In this document: piece after piece, positions 1 through 5,915 of the stretch
Numbering within the stretch: position 1 is the stretch's first letter
Layout: every line of letters begins with the position of its first letter
Source: Desulfobacteraceae bacterium
Lineage (GTDB): Bacteria; Desulfobacterota; Desulfobacteria; Desulfobacterales; JAABRJ01
Reading direction: 5' to 3'
DNA: 5,915 bases
Assembly: GCA_011390985.1 (NCBI GenBank)
Contig: JAABRJ010000118.1
Location: 1 to 5,915, forward strand
Notes under the pieces: model-generated
The model's database searches: none
Told to the model about the DNA's origin: nothing
What the model saw: the letters and a program-made list of their open reading frames with translations, nothing else
Translations under genes and position numbers: made by a program

Positions 1-341
1 AGGGCGCTTTTGCGCAATTCGCGGCCGCCATAGCCCGTGGAATCCACCTGAATCTTGATCTGGCCCTCACCACCGGGAGGGATGTGTCTCGGATACGAGA
101 CAGCTGTACACCCTCAGGCGGTGCGGACTTTCAGGATATCCAGAGGGGCGTCGCCCCGGTTGGCGATCGTGAACTCGTGATGGACGGCTGTGCCGTCCAC
201 CACCGGTTCGAATTCAAAGGCGGTCGTTTCCACGACCGCCGCAGGCGCGGGTTGAGCGCCGGGTTGAGCGGCCAGCACAGGGACTGCCGACAGCACCAGC
301 AGGCTGAGCACAAGCCGTTGTAACACGCGGTGTGGCATCAT
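1..341 (-). CDS. DUF1573-family exported protein, probable selenoprotein (partial, runs off left edge)
   Basis: This is the N-terminal part of a secreted or periplasmic DUF1573-family protein of unknown biochemical role. The start is taken as ATG at 341-339 because GAGG (353-350) sits 8 nt ahead of it; a GTG at 350 overlaps that ribosome binding site. Residues 1-24 form a signal peptide (basic start, leucine/valine core, cleavage near VLA|AQ), followed by an Ala/Pro linker. The domain begins near residue 42 with FEFEPVVDGTAVHHEF and TIANRGDAPLDILKVRTA, typical of the family. Residue 76 is an in-frame TGA (116-114), followed by GCT, then IPPGGEGQIKIQVDSTGYGG, which is again family-like. The family normally has Cys-Gly-Cys-Thr here, so the TGA replaces the first Cys and likely encodes selenocysteine, giving a Sec-Gly-Cys redox or metal-binding motif. 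The family match on both sides of the TGA argues against a random end. Alternatives are a nonsense mutation or a sequencing error. Confidence 0.8.
77..116 (-). promoter_or_regulatory. Candidate bacterial SECIS hairpin directly after the in-frame TGA
   Basis: On the minus strand the TGA at 116-114 opens a stem-loop. The apical stem TGTCTCG (102-96) pairs perfectly with CGAGACA (91-85) around the four-base loop TATC. A lower stem GAGGG (115-111) pairs with CCCTC (81-77), and TG (110-109) pairs with CA (84-83). These leave a bulged T at 82 and a six-base bulge at 108-103. The apical loop lies 18 nt past the TGA, within the range known for bacterial SECIS elements. If the top G-C pair opens, the loop is GTATCC, with the G at its start that such elements favour. 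Such a hairpin binds SelB with charged tRNA-Sec in known systems. The pairing is seen directly; its function is inferred. Confidence 0.68.
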
Positions 342-370
342 CTTTTTCACCTCGATTGAAATTCCAAACG

Positions 371-399
371 AAATTAGTGTCCCGGCGCTTCGAAGTCAA
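371..399 (-). promoter_or_regulatory. Putative sigma70 promoter of the DUF1573 gene
   Basis: On the minus strand, TTGACT (399-394) serves as a -35 box and TAATTT (376-371) as a weak -10 box with exactly 17 bases between them. Transcription would start near 364, giving a leader of roughly 23 nt that contains the GAGG ribosome binding site at 353-350. It lies in the 95-base gap after priA, so the DUF1573 gene can be transcribed on its own. The -35 is good; the -10 matches the consensus poorly. Confidence 0.4.
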
Positions 400-436
400 G
401 TAGAACTGCTGGTGCGGTCCCCCTCGGCGCCGCTGC

Positions 437-2908
437 CTATAGCATAAAAACCGGGTCGACGTCCACGGCCACCCGCACCTGGGGGGGGCTCAGGGCGCCG
501 CCGGCATCCGTCATCAGCAGATGCAGAAAGCGCCTCAGGGGGCCGGCCCCGACGCCCTTGATCAGGATCTGCCATCGGTAGTGCCGGGCGATCCGGGCCA
601 GGGGCGCCTCGATCGGGCCCAGCACTTCGATGGTGCGGGCCAAATCGTCGTGACTGCGGCTCAGTCGTCGGCAGATGCCGCCCAGAACCGCCGCGCAGTC
701 CGCCGCGCGGTCTTTGTGCCTGCCGGAAATTTTCAACTGCACCAGACGCGCAAAAGGCGGGTAGTTCAAGGCGCGGCGGAATTCTATCTCCTTTCGGAAA
801 AAAAGGTCGAAGTCCTGTTTGCGGGCCGCGACAATGCTGAAATGCCCGGGCGTGTAGGTCTGCAGAATCACTCGACCGGCCGACTGGCCGCGGCCGGCAC
901 GGCCGGCCACTTGGGCCAGGATTTGAAAGGTCTGCTCGCCGGCGCGAAAATCCGGGAAACTCAGGGACATGTCCGCGCAGATGATCCCCACCAGGGTGAT
1001 GTTGGGGAAGTCATGGCCCTTGGCCACCATCTGGGTACCCACCAGGATGTCGATCGTGCCGTCCCGCAGCCCCTTGAGCAGTTTGAGGATCTCGCCCTTG
1101 CGGCCCGTCGTGTCGCGATCCATGCGGGCCACCCGGGCCTCCGGAAACAACGCGGCCACCCCTTGGGCAACCTTTTCGGTCCCCAGCCCCAGCAGCTTGA
1201 TCCGCGCAGAGCCACACACCGTGCAAGGGGCGGCCGCCGAGCGTGAAAACCCGCAGTAATGGCAGCGATAGTCATTGGCATGGCGGTGGTATGTCAGGGT
1301 TATGTCGCAGTTGACGCACTTGAGGGCTTCGCCGCAGGCGGCGCAGACGGGCAGGCTGGCAAAGCCGCGACGGTTGAGAAACAGCAGCACCTGCTGGTTG
1401 CGGGCCAGGGCCGCGCCGATGGCCTTCTCCAGCGGCGGCGTGATAAAACGCCGGGTCCCGCGCACATCACGGGTTTCGGTGAGGTCAACGACCGTGATTT
1501 CCGGCAGAGACTGGTTTTCCACCCGGCGGGTCAGCCGCAGGGCCTCGAACTTGCCGCTCCGAGCATTGTGCCAGGATTGCACCGAGGGGGTTGCAGAACC
1601 CAAGAGGGCCACGCAGCCGACCTGCTTGGCGCGCACCACCGCCAGGTCCCGCGCGTGGTAGCGCAACCCGTGGTCCTGTTTGTAGGAGGTATCGTGCTCC
1701 TCGTCGACAACGATCAGCCCAAGATGTTCGAGGGGGGCGAAAATGGCCGAGCGCGCCCCGATAACGATGGGGGTGTCGCCCTGGACAATCCGCAGCCACT
1801 GGTCAAAGCGCTCACCGGCGGAGAGGCCGCTGTGCAAAACGGCCACCCGCTCGCCGAAGCGCGCCCGGAAACGCCGCTCGGTCTGGGAGATCAGGGCAAT
1901 CTCGGGGACCAGGATCAGGGCGCTTCGTCCGCGGCTGACGGCATGCGCCGCCAGCTGGAGGTATACCTCGGTCTTGCCGCTGCCGGTCACCCCCGCCAGC
2001 AGGAAAGGGGCAAAGCCGCCCGCCAGCGCCGCCCCCACCCTGGCCACCGCCGCCGCCTGCTCATCGGTCAGCCGGCGGGCGGTGTCGGGTTCAATCGCCT
2101 CCCCGAACGGATCGCGGTAGACAGCCCTTTCGACCACCCGCAACACGCCGCATCGCACCAGCGGCTTTACCAGTTCATTGGCGGTGGGCATGGTCGCCCG
2201 CAGACGCCTCAGCGAAATCTCACCGGCAGCGGCCACCGCCTCGAAAAGCCGGCGGCGTTTGGGGGTCAGCCCCGCCGGGTCCCCCTGATTGGCAGCGGGC
2301 GCCAGCGCGACGTGACGCTCGGTCCGACAGCGATTCGAAGGCCGCTGCAGGACCCGCGCCCGGGCCACCCAGCCGGCGTCTATCAGGGAATTCAGGAGGG
2401 CCGCAGGAACATCGATCCCCAGGCCGCGCCCCAGGTCGTTCACCCGGCAGGCCCTTTTCGCGAGGTGTTCCAGCACCTGCCGCGTGGGGGGTGGCAGCAA
2501 GGCCTGCGCCAGGGCCGCCTGCCCGTCGGGGGTAAGGCTCAGAGTTGCACAATCGCAGAGATTGATGCCCTGCGGCAGGGCGGCCTTGATCACCTCCCCC
2601 AGGGGGTGAAGATAGTAGTCGGCAATCCATCTGAAAAACGGGATCATGGCGGCCGGGAAAAGCGGCCGTTCATCCAGGATGTCCAATACCGCTTTGATCT
2701 CCAGGGCACCGTCGGGCGGCGTGCCCGCCCCCAGAAGATAGCCGGTCACCCGGCGGCTGCCGAACGGCACCAGGGTGCGCTTGCCAGGCTGAATCTGGGC
2801 CTGAAAGGGCGCCGGCACGCTGTAGGTGTAAGTGCGGTGGACCGGCAGGGCCACTGCCACCTCGATGTGCACAGGGGATGGGCACTGCGATTGGGGCTGC
2901 CTTGACAT
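437..2908 (-). CDS. priA: Primosomal protein N' (replication restart helicase PriA)
   Basis: PriA is an ATP-driven 3'-to-5' DNA helicase that recognises stalled forks and D-loops and reloads the replicative helicase. The 823-residue product has the full domain order. An N-terminal DNA-binding domain (about 13-110, with IEVAVALPVHRTYTYSVP) is followed by a winged-helix region (about 135-260). Helicase lobe 1 carries Walker A GVTGSGKT (306-313, Lys312), DEEH (402-405) and GSAT (437-440). Lobe 2 carries GTQMVAKGHDFPN (from 624) and QVAGRAGRG (666-674). Eight zinc-binding cysteines sit within lobe 2 (C522, C525, C531, C534, C549, C552, C562, C565). The C-terminal domain ends near VDVDPVFML. It is longer than E. 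coli PriA (732 residues), mainly between the DNA-binding domain and lobe 1. The ATG at 2908 has only a weak upstream GAGA, so the start is slightly uncertain; an internal GTG at residue 13 is possible. The divergent neighbour starts 163 bases away. Confidence 0.97.
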   Translation of the reverse strand: MSRQPQSQCPSPVHIEVAVALPVHRTYTYSVPAPFQAQIQPGKRTLVPFGSRRVTGYLLGAGTPPDGALEIKAVLDILDERPLFPAAMIPFFRWIADYYLHPLGEVIKAALPQGINLCDCATLSLTPDGQAALAQALLPPPTRQVLEHLAKRACRVNDLGRGLGIDVPAALLNSLIDAGWVARARVLQRPSNRCRTERHVALAPAANQGDPAGLTPKRRRLFEAVAAAGEISLRRLRATMPTANELVKPLVRCGVLRVVERAVYRDPFGEAIEPDTARRLTDEQAAAVARVGAALAGGFAPFLLAGVTGSGKTEVYLQLAAHAVSRGRSALILVPEIALISQTERRFRARFGERVAVLHSGLSAGERFDQWLRIVQGDTPIVIGARSAIFAPLEHLGLIVVDEEHDTSYKQDHGLRYHARDLAVVRAKQVGCVALLGSATPSVQSWHNARSGKFEALRLTRRVENQSLPEITVVDLTETRDVRGTRRFITPPLEKAIGAALARNQQVLLFLNRRGFASLPVCAACGEALKCVNCDITLTYHRHANDYRCHYCGFSRSAAAPCTVCGSARIKLLGLGTEKVAQGVAALFPEARVARMDRDTTGRKGEILKLLKGLRDGTIDILVGTQMVAKGHDFPNITLVGIICADMSLSFPDFRAGEQTFQILAQVAGRAGRGQSAGRVILQTYTPGHFSIVAARKQDFDLFFRKEIEFRRALNYPPFARLVQLKISGRHKDRAADCAAVLGGICRRLSRSHDDLARTIEVLGPIEAPLARIARHYRWQILIKGVGAGPLRRFLHLLMTDAGGALSPPQVRVAVDVDPVFML

Positions 2909-3060
2909 GCGCCGCCAGTCTCGTTAGGGTTGCAGGCAGCCCTCAGGGCCCGCTGTTAAAGTTCAGGAACGTGCCTGCCGATGTTTAAACCTATCGAATT
3001 GGGTGTTCAGCCCCGACGCGCCCGGGTGCCGACGGGCAGACCGTTATTGGATTTTAAAAC
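2909..3060. other. Divergent intergenic region between priA and the small exported protein gene
   Basis: This gap must hold the promoters of both flanking genes, but I see no convincing -35/-10 pair for either. The only distinct element is the perfect 8-base palindrome GTTTAAAC at 2983-2990, an AT-rich island in GC-rich surroundings that could be an operator or part of a promoter. No gene is evident. Confidence 0.35.
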
Positions 3061-3066
3061 AGGAGG
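3061..3066 (+). promoter_or_regulatory. Ribosome binding site fixing the start of the small exported protein
   Basis: AGGAGG lies 5 bases before the ATG at 3072. It favours that ATG over the in-frame upstream ATG at 3003, which lacks a comparable site and would place 23 non-signal residues ahead of a clean signal peptide. Confidence 0.8.
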
Positions 3067-3071
3067 TACGG

Positions 3072-3416
3072 ATGCATAACTTTCTTAAAACGGTTACCAT
3101 ACTGGCAATGGTTGCCAGCCTGCTGACGGTCCCCCTTGGGGGCGCGGCCCTGGCCGCTGACAAATCCCAGGAGGACATTAGCGCGTCGGCCATGTGGGCC
3201 GATGCCCTGATCGTCAGACCGCTGGGACTTGTCTCGATCGTTGCCGGCTCCGCGCTGTTCTTGGTTTCGCTGCCCTTTTCGCTCACCGGCGGAAACGTCG
3301 GCGAGACCGCCCACACCATGGTGGTGGTGCCGTCCAAATTCACCTTTGAGCGCCCCCTCGGGGATTTGACCCAACTGGAACCCCGACACGACAGCACATT
3401 CGACTACGGGCACTAA
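3072..3416 (+). CDS. Small exported protein with one further membrane segment, unknown function
   Basis: This 114-residue protein has no function I can name. Residues 1-28 form a signal peptide (MHNFLKTV, hydrophobic core, cleavage near AALA|AD). A short polar stretch follows, then a hydrophobic segment at about 50-70 (RPLGLVSIVAGSALFLVSLP) that can span the membrane. The tail (71-114) is polar and contains VVVPSKFTFERPLGD. The arrangement of a RPLG motif, a hydrophobic span, SLPFSLTGG and a second ERPLGD motif resembles short conserved hypothetical proteins I recall from Desulfobacterota and Geobacter relatives; that is memory, not a search. It is therefore likely a small cell-envelope protein. 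It is divergent from priA and convergent with the citrate synthase gene, so it appears to be a single-gene unit. A strong AGGAGG and coding-like composition support it as real. Confidence 0.8.
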   Translation: MHNFLKTVTILAMVASLLTVPLGGAALAADKSQEDISASAMWADALIVRPLGLVSIVAGSALFLVSLPFSLTGGNVGETAHTMVVVPSKFTFERPLGDLTQLEPRHDSTFDYGH

Positions 3417-3738
3417 TCCCCCCGGGACCAAGCGCCGCCTGCCAATCGATCCGACGCCTGCAGTCCACCGCCTTCAGGAATGCCGGCCGCCGAAAGGGTG
3501 TTTATTTGTGGTCCTGACATGCCGAGCCAATGCTCAAGAGCATCCCCACCTGTAAACACCTTTTTGGTTGCCGACCCGAGGGCGAAGCATTTTGGGGATC
3601 CAGACACCCCCCCTGAGCGGCCGCAGAAGTTTGGTTTTACCTTTTCCGCTCAATTTCCGACCCGCCCCTCGCCTTCCCGTTACCGGCAAATTGCCCTCAC
3701 CCCGCAGGCGCCAAACCCAAAAACCGCTTCGGCTGGTT
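3417..3738. other. Intergenic region between convergent genes, no supported gene
   Basis: Apart from the hairpins annotated separately at each side, this 322-base stretch shows no gene I can support. Short open frames on both strands lack good ribosome binding sites and recognisable domains. The part from about 3480 to 3610 looks structured and could be a dispersed intergenic repeat; 3610-3710 is pyrimidine-rich on the plus strand. Confidence 0.5.
3493..3565 (+). terminator. Composite hairpin with T-tract, probable terminator of the small exported protein gene
   Basis: GGTGTTTA (3497-3504) pairs with TAAACACC (3553-3560), followed at once by TTTTT (3561-3565). Inside, GTGG (3508-3511) can pair with CCAC (3546-3549), and a small hairpin ATGCT/AGCAT lies at 3530-3543. 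The T-tract follows the right arm on the plus strand, which fits Rho-independent termination of the plus-strand gene ending at 3416. The stem is AT-rich for a terminator and 80 bases past the stop codon, so confidence is moderate. Confidence 0.45.
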
Positions 3739-3745
3739 TCAGCCG
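3719..3745 (-). terminator. Probable Rho-independent terminator of the citrate synthase gene
   Basis: On the minus strand CGGCTG (3745-3740) pairs perfectly with CAGCCG (3735-3730) around the loop AAAC. A run of five T follows at 3723-3719 after a six-base spacer. The hairpin overlaps the TGA stop codon (3741-3739). The spacer is longer than ideal. Confidence 0.45.
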
Positions 3746-5022
3746 CGCTCGTCGATCGGCACGTAGGCATTTATCTTCGGCCCGATATAAAGCTGGCGGG
3801 GCCGACACAAACGCCAGTCGGGGTCATCCATACTTTCCTTCCACTGGGCGATCCAGCCGGGCAGCCGTCCGATGGCGAACATCACCGTAAACATGCTGGT
3901 GGGAATCCCGATGGCCCGCAGGACGATCCCGCTGTAGAAGTCCACGTTGGGGTAGAGGTTGTGGTCAATGAAGTAATCGTCCGCCAGGGCCGCCGCTTCG
4001 AGTTCCTGGGCGATGTTCAGCAGGGGGTCCTGGAGGTTGAACTTTCTGAGCACCCGGTCGCACATCTTTTTCATGATCTTGGCGCGCGGGTCGTAGGTCC
4101 GATAGACACGGTGGCCAAAGCCCATCAGCCGAAAGGGATCATCGCGGTCCTTGGCCCGCTCCAGCACGCGCCGAATGCTGACGCCCTGATCCTTGATCAT
4201 CGAGAGCATTTCGATGACGGCCTGGTTGGCGCCGCCGTGCAGCGGCCCCCACAGCGCCGCGATCCCGGCTGAAATCGATGCGTACAGGTTGACCCGGCCG
4301 CTGCCCACAATCCGAACTGCGGAGGTGGAGCAGTTCTGTTCATGATCGGCGTGCAGGATCCAGAAAACACTCAACGCCCGGACGATGTCTTCGTCGATGA
4401 CATACGGGTTAACCGGCGAGTCAAACATCATGTTGAGAAAATTGGCGCAGTATGGGAGATCCGGCCGCGGGTATACGACCTTGTGGCCGCGGGAAATCCT
4501 GTAGGACATGGCCGCCAGGGTCCTCACCTTCGACAGCAGCCGGGTCACCGTGATATTGATTTCCTCTTCGCCCGTCGACAGCACCGGGTAAAAACTTCTC
4601 AGGGCGTTCACCATGGAGGACAGAATCCCCATGGGGTGCGAGGCACGCGGGAAGTTCTGGTAAAAGATCTGCATGTCTTCGTGCACCAGCGAATGGTCGT
4701 TCAGCAGCACCGAAAAGCGGTTGAGGTCCTTGCGCGTCGGCAGCACCCCGTGAACCAGCAGAAAGGCGGTTTCCTTGAAGCTGGAGTGCTCGGCGAGCTC
4801 TTCGATGGGAATGCCGCGATAGCGCAGGATCCCCCGCTCGCCGTCCATGAAGGTGATGGCACTGGAGCAGCTGCCGGTGTTGGCGAGCCCCGGGTCCCAG
4901 GTGATCAGACCCGTTTGGGCCCGCAGCCTTGAAATGTCGATGGCCTTCTCCCCCTCGGTTCCCACCAGCAGGGGCAATTCAACGGTTTGTCCATCAAAGG
5001 TGATTTTCACGGTTTCAGCCAT
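3739..5022 (-). CDS. gltA: Citrate synthase, type II (GltA-like)
   Basis: The enzyme condenses acetyl-CoA with oxaloacetate to citrate in the cytoplasm, the entry step of the TCA cycle. The 427 residues equal the length of E. coli GltA and align along the whole chain. These include a beta-rich N-terminal part (1-40) typical of the hexameric, Gram-negative type. The catalytic triad is visible: His262 in GPLHGGAN, His304 in GFGHRVY and Asp361 in YPNVDFYSG. The substrate-binding block HADHEQN (224-230) is also present. The start is clear: AGGAG (5033-5029) lies 6 bases before the ATG, and the N-terminus MAETVKITFDGQ fits the family. E. coli GltA has a Cys linked to NADH inhibition (Cys206); by position the equivalent is Val204, so NADH control may differ. 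This is inferred without a computed alignment. The gene sits downstream of pncB in the same direction but has its own promoter-like sequences. In a sulfate reducer it could serve oxidation of acetate or biosynthesis of glutamate. Confidence 0.97.
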   Translation of the reverse strand: MAETVKITFDGQTVELPLLVGTEGEKAIDISRLRAQTGLITWDPGLANTGSCSSAITFMDGERGILRYRGIPIEELAEHSSFKETAFLLVHGVLPTRKDLNRFSVLLNDHSLVHEDMQIFYQNFPRASHPMGILSSMVNALRSFYPVLSTGEEEINITVTRLLSKVRTLAAMSYRISRGHKVVYPRPDLPYCANFLNMMFDSPVNPYVIDEDIVRALSVFWILHADHEQNCSTSAVRIVGSGRVNLYASISAGIAALWGPLHGGANQAVIEMLSMIKDQGVSIRRVLERAKDRDDPFRLMGFGHRVYRTYDPRAKIMKKMCDRVLRKFNLQDPLLNIAQELEAAALADDYFIDHNLYPNVDFYSGIVLRAIGIPTSMFTVMFAIGRLPGWIAQWKESMDDPDWRLCRPRQLYIGPKINAYVPIDERG

Positions 5023-5110
5023 TTTTCACTCCTACGCAATTTCTCTTTTTACTGCAGCCCAAATTCAAAAGTGGCCCCCGCCGGCCCATCAGCCCGGGGC
5101 GCACTCGCCA

Positions 5111-5175
5111 CTGCCGATCGGGCCGTTGAGGGCGGCCGCGGCAGATGGACAGATCCAACGGCTGGCGCTCGGCAG
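5111..5175 (-). repeat. Nested inverted repeat in the gltA leader
   Basis: Outer arms CTGCCGA (5175-5169) and TCGGCAG (5117-5111) pair over 7 bases, extendable by two wobbles and one more pair. Inner arms GCCGTTGG (5162-5155) and TCAACGGC (5129-5122) pair over 8 positions with one wobble. The inner loop contains a further GC-rich palindrome. It would fold in the leader RNA ahead of gltA. It does not match any riboswitch class I recognise, so its role is open. Confidence 0.4.
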
Positions 5176-5185
5176 CAGGCAGGGG

Positions 5186-5191
5186 ATTCTA
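5186..5191 (-). promoter_or_regulatory. Alternative -10 box for gltA
   Basis: TAGAAT on the minus strand matches the sigma70 -10 consensus at five of six bases and lies just downstream of the terminator-like hairpin at 5208-5241. Its -35 region falls in the T-run and is poor. If used, it would let gltA escape that terminator. Confidence 0.25.
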
Positions 5192-5207
5192 CCGGGGTGT
5201 GTCCATC

Positions 5208-5241
5208 AAAAAACCGAGATCCCGAAGGGAAATATCGACGG
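5208..5241 (-). terminator. Terminator-like hairpin between pncB and gltA
   Basis: On the minus strand CCG (5241-5239), GAT and CCC pair with GGG, ATC and CGG around the loop TTC, with small bulges. Six T follow directly (5213-5208). It lies about 90 bases past the pncB stop, so it fits as the pncB terminator. It also lies downstream of the promoter at 5280-5308, so it could act as an attenuator for gltA. The stem is interrupted, so strength is uncertain. Confidence 0.4.
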
Positions 5242-5279
5242 ATACTATCAGGAAAGATTCCGGACGGCAAAACAGTTGA

Positions 5280-5308
5280 AGTATAGCCGATGCCCAGGAG
5301 CGGGTCAA
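5280..5308 (-). promoter_or_regulatory. Putative sigma70 promoter upstream of gltA
   Basis: On the minus strand TTGACC (5308-5303) and TATACT (5285-5280) each match the sigma70 consensus at five of six bases, with the ideal 17-base spacing. It starts 24 bases after the pncB stop codon and would give a transcript start near 5273 and a leader of about 250 nt before gltA. This is the best promoter match I found in the window. Confidence 0.6.
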
Positions 5309-5331
5309 GCGTCCGAATCGGGCCTAAAATG

Positions 5332-5915
5332 TCAGCGGGGCAGGGGCAGGGTTTGGAGGGCCTGGAGGCGCGGACTGAGGTGAACCGGGCAGCGCACTGC
5401 TTCCCGGAGGGATTTGCAGCCTGCCGGAAGGCGTTCGAACTGGTCGAAAAACCGGGAGCGGATTTCCTGGAGGCTGCAGCGCGGTCGAAGGCCGCGCCCG
5501 TCACCCATTAACGGTTCAAGCAGTGCGACGCGCTCGTCGGCGGGCTCATCACGCACCCCGATGAGATCATCTGCGAAACGGCCGTCCTCCCCCAGGCGTC
5601 TGAACACCTGCTTGGCACCGGCCAGGGTGACCTTGCCGGGGCTCAGTTTACGGACCGGGCGGCCCTCGAAACAGGCCATTTTGTAAACGATGTCAAGGTA
5701 GGGGGCATCGGCGGAGACGCCGATTTTGGTGCCGACACCGAACGCATCGATCGGGGCCCCTTGGCCGATCACGTCGGCTATCTTGAACTCGTCAAAACCG
5801 CTGCTGGCAAAGATCTGCGTGTCCTGCAGGCCGGCCGCATCCAGGATTCGGCGGACCCGGCGGCTCATTTCGACCATGTCTCCGCTGTCCAGCCGCACCC
5901 CCCGCAGGCGCCCGC
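5332..5915 (-). CDS. pncB: Nicotinate phosphoribosyltransferase, C-terminal part (runs off right edge)
   Basis: The enzyme joins nicotinate to phosphoribosyl pyrophosphate, giving nicotinate mononucleotide in NAD salvage (Preiss-Handler pathway). About 194 C-terminal residues are visible; the open frame continues past the edge, with GRLRG preceding VRLDSGD, so the GTG at 5898 is an internal Val codon and not the start. Family blocks seen in order are RLDSGD, then IFASSGFDEFKI, GAPIDAFGVGTKIGVSADAP, LDIVYKMACFEGRPVRKLS and PGKVTLAGAKQVFRR. These form the phosphate- and substrate-binding part of the barrel. The C-terminal tail is the usual helical region ending in a short polar stretch. The frame ends at TGA (5334-5332). 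The protein shows no damage in the visible part. It is followed by the promoter and terminator-like elements of the gltA leader. Confidence 0.95.
   Translation of the reverse strand, partial: GRLRGVRLDSGDMVEMSRRVRRILDAAGLQDTQIFASSGFDEFKIADVIGQGAPIDAFGVGTKIGVSADAPYLDIVYKMACFEGRPVRKLSPGKVTLAGAKQVFRRLGEDGRFADDLIGVRDEPADERVALLEPLMGDGRGLRPRCSLQEIRSRFFDQFERLPAGCKSLREAVRCPVHLSPRLQALQTLPLPR

Noticed and set aside
114..116. Global reassignment of TGA to Trp or Gly
   Set aside because: gltA and pncB both end at TGA at their natural family lengths, so TGA works as a stop in this genome; only local recoding fits.
114..350. A complete 78-residue protein ending at the TGA at 114
   Set aside because: The family domain plainly continues past the TGA in the same frame, and the GTG start at 350 overlaps the ribosome binding site that serves the ATG at 341.
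521..1246. Plus-strand open frame of 241 codons opposite the priA 3' part
   Set aside because: It is antisense to conserved PriA helicase and zinc-binding sequence and has no domain signature of its own.
1259..2905. Long plus-strand open frame of 548 codons opposite priA
   Set aside because: It lies wholly antisense to a clear PriA gene, has low-complexity Gly/Gln/Arg/His-rich composition and no recognisable domain; it is a GC-driven shadow frame.
3003..3071. Upstream ATG at 3003 as start of the small exported protein
   Set aside because: It would put 23 charged residues before a clean signal peptide, and the strong AGGAGG points to the ATG at 3072.
3568..4272. Plus-strand open frame running into the citrate synthase gene
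   Set aside because: Most of it is antisense to conserved gltA sequence, there is no convincing ribosome binding site, and the product looks random.
5049..5504. Minus-strand open frame spanning the pncB end and the gltA leader
   Set aside because: It overlaps the end of pncB in another frame, lacks a ribosome binding site and shows no domain; the leader explanation fits better.
1..5915. CRISPR array, tRNA or rRNA gene, insertion sequence or phage genes
   Set aside because: Reading both strands I saw no regularly spaced repeats, no cloverleaf or rRNA-like sequence, no transposase and no terminal inverted repeats with target duplications.

Overview
This is a GC-rich bacterial window with five protein-coding genes; two run off its edges. 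The gene set, the GC richness and above all a probable selenocysteine codon suggest a Desulfobacterota (former Deltaproteobacteria) genome. That lineage is known to be rich in selenoproteins. The assignment is inferred from gene content, not from a phylogenetic marker.

Layout from left to right. Positions 3-341 (minus) hold the start of an exported DUF1573-family protein. Its reading frame carries an in-frame TGA exactly where the family has the first Cys of its Cys-Gly-Cys-Thr motif. A strong hairpin begins immediately after that TGA. I read this as a selenoprotein gene (Sec-Gly-Cys-Thr) with a bacterial SECIS element; it is the most notable feature here. It has its own promoter-like sequence just downstream of priA. 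Positions 437-2908 (minus) encode the complete replication-restart helicase PriA, with all helicase motifs and eight zinc-binding cysteines. Divergent from priA, positions 3072-3416 (plus) encode a small protein with a signal peptide and one further hydrophobic segment, function unknown.

Positions 3417-3738 lie between convergent genes and contain terminator-like hairpins but no convincing gene. Positions 3739-5022 (minus) encode a type II, GltA-like citrate synthase of 427 residues. Its upstream region of about 310 nt (5023-5331) holds a good sigma70-type promoter, a terminator-like hairpin and a nested inverted repeat. Positions 5332-5915 (minus) encode the C-terminal part of nicotinate phosphoribosyltransferase (PncB), whose start lies beyond the right edge.

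The genes do not form one pathway. PriA serves DNA replication restart, GltA central carbon metabolism and PncB NAD salvage. Each appears to be its own transcription unit, judging from spacing, promoters and terminators. TGA is the normal stop for gltA and pncB, so it is not globally reassigned; the TGA in the DUF1573 gene would need local recoding.
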